Below are positions 1 through 4,654 of a DNA stretch of 5,415 bases, piece by piece. A model generated the notes under the pieces. The model searched no databases, had not been told where the DNA came from, and saw nothing but the letters and a program-made list of their open reading frames with translations. Positions within the stretch are counted from its first letter, which is position 1, and each line of letters starts with the position of its first letter. The position numbers and the translations under genes were made by a program. Source of the stretch: an uncultured Lachnospiraceae bacterium. Its GTDB lineage: Bacteria > Bacillota_A > Clostridia > Lachnospirales > Lachnospiraceae. The stretch is from NCBI GenBank assembly GCA_946613735.1, contig CAMOFS010000127.1, forward strand, positions 1-5,415, written 5' to 3'.

Positions 1-1
1 G

Positions 2-868
2 GCCACCCGTGGCGGATGGGATCCCACTGATCCCGATCCCAACAATCCCTACAAGGCACTGCGCCCCAAGATCGATACCAAATATATTAAGAAAGAAGTG
101 GGCTACGGTAAAAAATCAAACTATAAGACCGGTGTGGTAGCCTATGATTCCGGCGGTGGTGAGATCACTGATGATATCAAGGTCAGCGGCAAGGTCAACA
201 CCAAAAAGTTGGGTACCTACAAGATCACCTATACAGTCACGGATGCGCTGGGCCATCAGTCCAAGAAGTCCGTTAAGATCAAGGTGGTGGACAAATACAA
301 GGCCAAGATTACCGGCTACGAGTCTCCCATGCACCTTGAGATAGGTACAAAGTATAACCTGAAAAAAGATGTCAGTGTAAAGACCGTGGACGGGACCAAT
401 CTTAGAAAGGTTCTGGAGATCTATGTCCAGGCGCCTGATGCATCTGACTTTACCAAGCTTACCTCAAGCAGCTATACCTTCAATGCTTCGGGGAATTATA
501 TAGTTAAGTACTCCGTTACGAACCCTCACAATGGTAAGGTCACCACGAAAAAGATGAAGGTGGTGGTAGAGGATTCCGGTGCTCCCGTGATCAAGGGGTA
601 CACCAAGACTGACGAATATGAGGTCGGTGATGATGAGGATCTGATGATGGATATCTCTGCCGTTACCCATGATGGTGAGGACGTGACATCCACTATCGTT
701 ATCACTATAAAGACACCTGACGGTGAGACGGTGACACCTGCCATCGTTGGCAGCGGATGTGGCTTTACATTTGAGGAAGAGGGCAAGTACGAGATCACCT
801 ATACGGCTACGGATCCCCATACGGGAGTCTCCGCCGCAGTGACCTGTGTGTATACAGTAGTAGAGTAG
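2..868 (+). CDS. C-terminal part of a surface/secreted protein with three Ig-like (DUF5011-like) domains; 5' end outside window
   Basis: The frame is open from base 2 to the TAG at 866-868 and gives 288 residues, so the real start lies upstream. It opens with a short Asp/Pro/Asn-rich linker (DPTDPDPNNP), then three beta-sandwich-type modules at about 62-292, 302-571 and 581-865. Each module ends in a variant of the bacterial Ig-like signature G-x-Y-x-I-x-Y-x-x-T-D (GTYKITYTVTDA, GNYIVKYSVTNP, GKYEITYTATDP), followed by a Val-rich strand (KIKVVD, MKVVVED, VYTVVE). Such arrays are usually stalks or binding modules of exported adhesins or glycan-active enzymes. No LPXTG motif, SLH domain, choline-binding repeat or C-terminal membrane segment is visible, so any anchor or catalytic domain must be N-terminal. 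The first two modules are Lys-rich while the third has an acidic stretch (EVGDDEDLMMD). Ligand and overall function are unknown. A GTG at 98 is an internal Val codon. Confidence 0.85.
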   Translation, partial: ATRGGWDPTDPDPNNPYKALRPKIDTKYIKKEVGYGKKSNYKTGVVAYDSGGGEITDDIKVSGKVNTKKLGTYKITYTVTDALGHQSKKSVKIKVVDKYKAKITGYESPMHLEIGTKYNLKKDVSVKTVDGTNLRKVLEIYVQAPDASDFTKLTSSSYTFNASGNYIVKYSVTNPHNGKVTTKKMKVVVEDSGAPVIKGYTKTDEYEVGDDEDLMMDISAVTHDGEDVTSTIVITIKTPDGETVTPAIVGSGCGFTFEEEGKYEITYTATDPHTGVSAAVTCVYTVVE

Positions 869-969
869 AGATCCTTCGGGCTCTGCCCTCAGGATGACAT
901 TGCCGTACAGATCAAACCGAAGGATAGCCTTCAGCGTTGCACTGTCATTCTGAGCGAAGCGAAGAATCT
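869..969. mobile_element. MITE/BIME-like element: two inverted hairpin arms around a 43-nt core
   Basis: The element starts on the base after the upstream stop codon. Its left arm (869-899) and right arm (943-969) are imperfect inverted repeats. Each arm folds by itself: the left pairs ATCCT with AGGAT (871-875/891-895) and GGGC with GCCC (878-881/885-888); the right pairs ATTCT with AGAAT (947-951/963-967) and GC with GC (954-955/959-960). The 43-nt core holds a further GAAGG/CCTTC hairpin (919-923/928-932), and ATCCTTCGG at 871-879 recurs inverted at 917-925. The right arm is repeated exactly, inverted, at 4424-4450. No coding capacity or clear target-site duplication is seen. Arms like this, ending in ...CAGAATGACA, are from memory a widespread bacterial dispersed repeat whose translation gives peptides such as ILRFAQND. 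Movement by a transposase acting in trans is inference. Confidence 0.7.
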
Positions 970-976
970 CAAAAAA

Positions 977-982
977 AGGGGG
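977..982 (+). promoter_or_regulatory. Ribosome binding site of dapF
   Basis: AGGGGG after a run of A residues lies only 4 nt before the ATG at 987. The spacing is short, but the N-terminus MKFTKMHG is canonical for DapF and fixes the start. The site directly follows the hairpin element ending at 969, so no room remains for a separate promoter between element and gene. Confidence 0.6.
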
Positions 983-986
983 TATT

Positions 987-1865
987 ATGAAATTCACAAA
1001 AATGCATGGCTGCGGAAATGACTACGTATATGTGGATGCCACTAAGACGGAGGTCCCCAATCCCGAGGCTGCCGCTGTATTTGTAAGCGACAGGCATTTC
1101 GGTATCGGCTCCGACGGTCTGATACTCATCGAAAGCTCCGACACAGCCGATTTTACCATGAGCATGTACAATGCCGACGGCAGCAGGGGTGAGATGTGCG
1201 GTAATGGTATACGCTGCGTGGGCAAGTACGTATATGACCACGGCCTTACCGACAAGACCGAGATCACCATAGAGACCTTAGCAGGCATAAAGACCCTCAA
1301 GCTCAATGTTTCTGAAGGCAGGGTATCCTCCGTAAAGGTAAACATGGGTGAGCCTGTTTTTGACGTGAGAGCCATACCCGTGATCTTCCCCGAGAAGGAG
1401 ATGATGGGAGAACCTATGGAAGTTGACGGACGCATTTATAAGGTCTACTGCATCTCGATGGGCAATCCTCACTGTGTAACCTTTATGGATGAGGATGTGC
1501 GTCAGCTGGACATCGCATCCATCGGCCCCAAGTTCGAGAACCATTCTACTTTCCCTAAAAGAGTTAATACAGAATTCGCAAATATCATCGACCGTACCCA
1601 TATCCGTATGCGTGTATGGGAACGGGGCAGTGGTGAGACCCTGGCCTGTGGGACAGGAGCCTGCGCCACTGCGGTAGCCGCAATTATGGGAGGACTTACC
1701 GAGGACACCGTGGAACTGGAGCTTTTAGGTGGCACGCTTACCATAAGCTATGACCGCCAGGCTAATGAGGTCTACATGACCGGCCCCGCCACCGAGGTCT
1801 TTTCCGGTGATATCGAGCTCTCCGGAGACTTCGAAAAGGATGATGTAAAGATCTACACGAGGTAG
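987..1865 (+). CDS. dapF: Diaminopimelate epimerase
   Basis: This 292-residue cytoplasmic enzyme interconverts LL- and meso-diaminopimelate, the late step that supplies peptidoglycan cross-links and the lysine precursor. The family uses a cofactor-free two-cysteine mechanism, and both cysteines are present: Cys71 in MCGNGIRCVGKY and Cys221 in ERGSGETLACGTGAC. Other family blocks are the N-terminal MKFTKMHGCGNDYVYVD (GCGND rather than GLGND, common in clostridia), YNADGSRGEM before the first cysteine, GNPH at 159-162, and NTEF at 194-197. Length is slightly above the usual 270-285 residues, with a few extra charged residues at the C-terminus; the gene appears intact. It heads a tight unit with the Nif3-like gene (3-nt gap) and recJ. 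No intrinsic terminator separates it from the Ig-domain gene upstream, so read-through transcription into it is possible. Confidence 0.97.
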   Translation: MKFTKMHGCGNDYVYVDATKTEVPNPEAAAVFVSDRHFGIGSDGLILIESSDTADFTMSMYNADGSRGEMCGNGIRCVGKYVYDHGLTDKTEITIETLAGIKTLKLNVSEGRVSSVKVNMGEPVFDVRAIPVIFPEKEMMGEPMEVDGRIYKVYCISMGNPHCVTFMDEDVRQLDIASIGPKFENHSTFPKRVNTEFANIIDRTHIRMRVWERGSGETLACGTGACATAVAAIMGGLTEDTVELELLGGTLTISYDRQANEVYMTGPATEVFSGDIELSGDFEKDDVKIYTR

Positions 1866-1868
1866 TAT

Positions 1869-2660
1869 ATGAGATTACAAGACTTAACAGACTTTTTCGA
1901 CGAAGTCGCCCCTTCCCATGACGCCTTGGACTGGGACAACGTTGGACTTTTAGTGGGTGATCCCGATTGGGATATAAAAAAGGTTTATGTGGCCCTTGAT
2001 GCCACGGATGAAGTGGTGGACGCTGCATGTGAGACTGGCGCGGACCTGATCCTTACCCATCATCCCCTGATATTTAAGAGCATCAGTCGTGTGCATGCCT
2101 CGGACTTTACAGGCAGGCGCATCATAAAGATGATAGAAAACCACGTGGCATATTATGCCATGCACACCAACTTTGACATCCATCACATGGGTGCTCTGGC
2201 AGAGGAGCGTATGGGACTGCAGCATACTATTTCCCTGGATCCCTGTCCCATAGACGGAGAGCTTGACCCTAATGTGGGCATCGGACGCATCGGTTCCCTT
2301 ATGGATGAGGCCAAGTCCCTTTATGATTATTCCGAGCTGGTGAAAAAGAATTTTGAGCTTCCCTATGTCAGGGTATATGGTGAGCGGGAGACCATGATCC
2401 GTACCGTGGCCATTTCACCGGGCTCCGGTCGTGGTGCCATTGATGCGGCGGTACGTGGAGGAGCTGATGTTTTGATCACCGGAGACATCGACCACCACAG
2501 TGGAATAGACGCCGTGGCAAAGGGACTATGTATCATTGATGCCGGCCACTATGGTGTGGAGCACATTTTCATAAAATACATGAGTGAGCGGTTGGCGCAG
2601 GAGTTCCCTGAGTTGTCAGTCATCCCCGCACCCATGACCATGCCGTATGATATAGTATGA
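1869..2660 (+). CDS. Nif3/YbgI-family (DUF34) dinuclear metal-centre protein
   Basis: A 263-residue protein of the NIF3 family, in the short form like E. coli YbgI (about 250 residues), without the inserted PII-like domain of longer members. The conserved blocks are WDNVGLLVGD (residues 22-31), THHPLIF (63-69), HTNFD (99-103) and GHYGVE (226-231). By family analogy the two-metal site is formed by His64, His65, Asp103, His227 and Glu231, all present. Members form toroidal hexamers; the biochemical role is unresolved, and the common database label 'GTP cyclohydrolase 1 type 2 homolog' should not be taken as a function. The ATG at 1869 has GAGG at 1859-1862 six nt upstream, inside the end of dapF. 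Its stop overlaps the recJ start in ATGA (2657-2660). Clostridial Nif3 genes often sit elsewhere, beside trmK, so this neighbourhood is somewhat unusual. Confidence 0.93.
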   Translation: MRLQDLTDFFDEVAPSHDALDWDNVGLLVGDPDWDIKKVYVALDATDEVVDAACETGADLILTHHPLIFKSISRVHASDFTGRRIIKMIENHVAYYAMHTNFDIHHMGALAEERMGLQHTISLDPCPIDGELDPNVGIGRIGSLMDEAKSLYDYSELVKKNFELPYVRVYGERETMIRTVAISPGSGRGAIDAAVRGGADVLITGDIDHHSGIDAVAKGLCIIDAGHYGVEHIFIKYMSERLAQEFPELSVIPAPMTMPYDIV

Positions 2661-4423
2661 ATAACTGGGTAGTAACAGCAAAAAAAGCAGACTTCAAGGG
2701 GCTCGGAGAAGCCTTAGGCATCGACCAGGTCGTCGCAAGGATCCTTGTTAACCGGGACATCCCGCAGGATAGGATGCCCGACTTCCTCCATCCCAATCTA
2801 AAAAAGCTGCATGACCCCATTCTCATGAAGGATATGGATCGTGCGGTTTTTCTTTTGATACAGTTTATTGATTCACATAAAAAGATACGCGTCATAGGTG
2901 ACTATGACATCGACGGTATCAATTCCACATACATTTTATTAAAGGGTATAAGGGCCTGCGGCGGTGACGCAGACTATGCCATTCCTCACCGGATAGAGGA
3001 TGGCTACGGGATCAACCCCGAGATGGTGGACAAGGCAGCAGATGCTAATGTAGACCTGATCATTACCTGCGATAACGGCATCTCCGCCACTCCGGCCATA
3101 GAGCGGGCCCATGAGCGTGGTATGAAGATCATCGTCACTGACCATCACCAGATCCCCTTTGAGGAGGTGGATGGTGCGCATATGGAAAAGCTTCCTCCGG
3201 CTGATGTGGTGGTGGATCCCCACAGGAGCGATGATGACTATCCTTTCCCTGATATCTGTGGGGCAGTGGTTGCCTGGAAGCTTATCATCCTCTTATACCA
3301 GGAGTATAAAAAGCCGGCGGAGGAAGCCTTTGCTTTTTTGGAAAATGCAGCCTTTGCAACTGTGGGTGACATCATGCCCCTTTTGGATGAGAACAGGACC
3401 ATGGTGCATTTTGGCCTAAAGGCCATGGCGGACACAAAAAATGCGGGACTTTCAGCCCTTATCACAAGGACCGGCATAGACAGGGAAAAGCTGAGCGCCT
3501 ATCACCTGGGTTTTGTCATCGGCCCGTGTTTTAATGCCAGTGGCAGGCTGGAGACAGCGGATGCGGCTCTGGAGCTTTTGCTGGAGGAGGATCCTCTCGT
3601 CGCAGGGAAAAAGGCTGCTGAGCTTATGGCTATTAATGAGGAGAGGAAATACCGGACAGTGCAGGGTACAAAGGAGGCTGAAGAGCTTGTGGCGACTCAG
3701 TGTACACATGGCGGGAGCCTGGATAAGGTGCTGGTGGTCTACGTGCCGGATCTTCATGAGAGCCTATGCGGTATCATAGCCGGACGGCTAAAGGGAATCT
3801 ACAATCGACCTACTTTTGTCCTTACCGATGGCAAAAGCGAGGTGAAGGGCAGCGGCCGCAGTATACCGGCATATTCCATGTTTGAAAAAATGACGGAGTG
3901 TGGCGAGCATCTAATAAAATTCGGCGGCCATCCAATGGCGGCGGGCCTGTCACTTGAGAGTTCTAAGGTGGATGCTTTCAGGCGCGAGATAAATGATAAA
4001 TGCGCTCTCTCGGATGCCGACCTCATTCCCGAGGTAGTCATTGACGTTCCCATGCCCATAAGCTACCTAAGCTTTGAGCTTATCAGGCAGCTTGAGATCC
4101 TGGAACCCTTTGGAAATGGCAATGAAAAACCGGTCTTTGCTGACAAGGATCAGATCATTTACCGGGTGTCTTATATCGGAAAGGAAAAGCAGTATCTGAA
4201 GTTTACCTTCAAGACTCCTTCGGCAGTTATAGACGGTCTGTATTTCGGTGACAGTGAAAAGCTTTTGGCGGATCTTATAAAGCGTTATGGAGAGGACGCC
4301 GTGGATGCCCTCTTTGAAGGGCGTCCCTCGGAGGCGGTACTTTCCTTTACCTACTATCCCCAGATCAATAGTTTCCGAGGGAATGAATCCATGCAGATTA
4401 TCATCGATCAATACAGGGTGTGA
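2657..4423 (+). CDS. recJ: Single-stranded-DNA-specific 5'-3' exonuclease RecJ (short form)
   Basis: A 588-residue DHH-family exonuclease that degrades single-stranded DNA 5' to 3' in recombination and base-excision or mismatch repair. The metal-binding motifs appear in order: GDYDIDG (81-87), TCDNGIS (137-143), TDHH (161-164) and VVDPHR (185-190), then CGAVVAWKL (201-209), FATVGDIMPLLDENR (233-247) and FVIGPCFNASGR (286-297). The DHHA1 part has GSGRS (398-402) and FGGHPMAAGLSL (422-433); LEPFGNGNEKPVF (482-494) begins the OB-fold region. Length is close to E. coli RecJ (577) and lacks the C-terminal extension of Bacillus-type RecJ near 780 residues. The variants DYDIDG (for DYDADG) and TCDNG match what I recall of Lachnospiraceae homologues. 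The start overlaps the preceding stop (ATGA), implying translational coupling; the stop at 4421-4423 is followed immediately by a hairpin repeat arm. All catalytic residues seem intact. Confidence 0.94.
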   Translation: MNNWVVTAKKADFKGLGEALGIDQVVARILVNRDIPQDRMPDFLHPNLKKLHDPILMKDMDRAVFLLIQFIDSHKKIRVIGDYDIDGINSTYILLKGIRACGGDADYAIPHRIEDGYGINPEMVDKAADANVDLIITCDNGISATPAIERAHERGMKIIVTDHHQIPFEEVDGAHMEKLPPADVVVDPHRSDDDYPFPDICGAVVAWKLIILLYQEYKKPAEEAFAFLENAAFATVGDIMPLLDENRTMVHFGLKAMADTKNAGLSALITRTGIDREKLSAYHLGFVIGPCFNASGRLETADAALELLLEEDPLVAGKKAAELMAINEERKYRTVQGTKEAEELVATQCTHGGSLDKVLVVYVPDLHESLCGIIAGRLKGIYNRPTFVLTDGKSEVKGSGRSIPAYSMFEKMTECGEHLIKFGGHPMAAGLSLESSKVDAFRREINDKCALSDADLIPEVVIDVPMPISYLSFELIRQLEILEPFGNGNEKPVFADKDQIIYRVSYIGKEKQYLKFTFKTPSAVIDGLYFGDSEKLLADLIKRYGEDAVDALFEGRPSEAVLSFTYYPQINSFRGNESMQIIIDQYRV

Positions 4424-4541
4424 AGATTCTTCGCTTCGCTCAGAATGACAAGGTGGACTGAGTCATAGGAATGACAAGGTGGACTGAGTCATAAGAATGA
4501 CAATTTGGTCAATATGTCATTCAAAGGGCTGCGAAAAAGCT
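4424..4541. mobile_element. Second, decayed copy of the MITE/BIME-like element
   Basis: Bases 4424-4450 are the exact reverse complement of 943-969, all 27 positions, and begin on the base after the recJ stop. The inner sequence differs from the first copy and holds two tandem 26-bp units (4451-4502). Bases 4515-4541 match the canonical right arm at 20 of 27 positions by hand alignment, starting TGTCATTC, so a degenerate closing arm is likely. Its terminal AAAGGGCT/AGCTTTTT now looks more like a terminator than a repeat hairpin. No coding capacity. The boundary at 4541 is less certain than that at 4424. Confidence 0.55.
4451..4502. repeat. Two tandem 26-bp direct repeats
   Basis: Units 4451-4476 and 4477-4502 match at 25 of 26 positions, with one G/A difference. 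Both begin AGGTGGACTGAGTCATA and end GAATGACA. The same AATGACA also closes the adjacent arm at 4444-4450, so AATGACA recurs with an exact 26-bp period at 4444, 4470 and 4496. The inverted TGTCATT at 4515-4521 faces them. This looks like local duplication or slippage within the element. Confidence 0.85.
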
Positions 4542-4547
4542 TTTTTT
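4523..4547 (+). terminator. Possible weak Rho-independent terminator after recJ
   Basis: AAAGGGCT (4523-4530) can pair with AGCTTTTT (4538-4545), giving eight pairs including two G-U wobbles, around the loop GCGAAAA. A run of seven T residues (4541-4547) overlaps the 3' side of the stem. The stem is weak and the T-run is partly consumed by pairing, so efficiency is doubtful. It is the only terminator-like structure between recJ and the next promoter region. Confidence 0.4.
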
Positions 4548-4548
4548 A

Positions 4549-4577
4549 TGTACAAAACTCCTAATTTATGTTAATAT
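4549..4577 (+). promoter_or_regulatory. Candidate sigma-A type promoter of the redox gene
   Basis: TGTACA (4549-4554) and TAATAT (4572-4577) each match 4 of 6 consensus positions and are exactly 17 nt apart. The -10 is preceded by TGT (4569-4571), the extended -10 TGn pattern. The stretch is clearly more AT-rich than the flanking genes. Transcription would begin near 4584 and give a leader of roughly 70 nt. This is a visual call; a downstream TATGTA at 4587-4592 is an alternative -10 without a good -35. Confidence 0.4.
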
Positions 4578-4598
4578 TTGAATATGTATGTATTGCTT

Positions 4599-4624
4599 AT
4601 CGGGATGATATCTGTCGTCCCGAT
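4599..4624 (+). promoter_or_regulatory. GC-rich hairpin in the leader of the redox gene
   Basis: ATCGGGATGA (4599-4608) pairs with TCGTCCCGAT (4615-4624), ten consecutive pairs including one G-U, around a 6-nt loop TATCTG. It lies between the candidate promoter and the RBS. Downstream is TTTATTAA rather than a clean T-run, so it is not an obvious terminator. It could be an attenuator, an mRNA-stabilising 5' stem, or part of a protein-binding site. Confidence 0.6.
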
Positions 4625-4642
4625 TTATTAACGACTTAATAA
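4625..4642. promoter_or_regulatory. Perfect 7-4-7 palindrome resembling a Rex operator
   Basis: TTATTAACGACTTAATAA is a perfect inverted repeat: TTATTAA, a 4-nt centre CGAC, TTAATAA. Rex, the NADH/NAD+-sensing repressor, recognises TTGTTAANNNNTTAACAA in many Firmicutes. Arm length and spacer agree, and 12 of the 14 specified bases match, the two differences being a symmetric G-to-A/C-to-T pair. The site overlaps the RBS by two bases and precedes a probable redox enzyme, the type of gene Rex controls. As RNA it could instead form an AT hairpin. Rex binding is inference. Confidence 0.45.
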
Positions 4643-4647
4643 GGAGG
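4641..4647 (+). promoter_or_regulatory. Strong ribosome binding site AAGGAGG
   Basis: A full-strength Shine-Dalgarno sequence 7 nt before the ATG at 4655. It selects this ATG over the in-frame ATG seven codons in. Its first two bases belong to the adjacent palindrome, so a protein bound there, or an RNA stem, could restrict ribosome access. Confidence 0.9.
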
Positions 4648-4654
4648 AAAAAGG

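Noticed and set aside
98..100. GTG as start of the Ig-domain gene
   Set aside because: The frame stays open to base 2 with the same protein character (linker plus the first domain's N-terminal strand), and no Shine-Dalgarno precedes the GTG.
900..928. Promoter inside the first element (TTGCCG, then GATAGC 17 nt on)
   Set aside because: The -10 matches only 3 of 6 positions and the TTGCCG is the only support; too weak to list.
943..977. Rho-independent terminator formed by the right arm and the A-run
   Set aside because: On the + strand the hairpin is followed by A, not T; on the - strand the T-run would precede the hairpin. Neither direction has terminator geometry.
464..997. Minus-strand reading frame of 177 codons containing ILRFAQND
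   Set aside because: It is antisense to the Ig-domain gene and reads through the hairpin element; ILRFAQND-type peptides are a typical artefact of translating this repeat.
1022..1744. Minus-strand frames within dapF
   Set aside because: They are fully contained in a complete DapF gene with both catalytic cysteines and have no RBS or recognisable domains.
1869..2660. GTP cyclohydrolase I function for the Nif3-like protein
   Set aside because: This label is inherited by database transfer; the sequence shows only the Nif3 metal-site motifs and nothing specific to a GTP cyclohydrolase.
4451..4502. Start of a CRISPR array
   Set aside because: The two 26-bp units abut directly with no spacers, and no cas gene is nearby.
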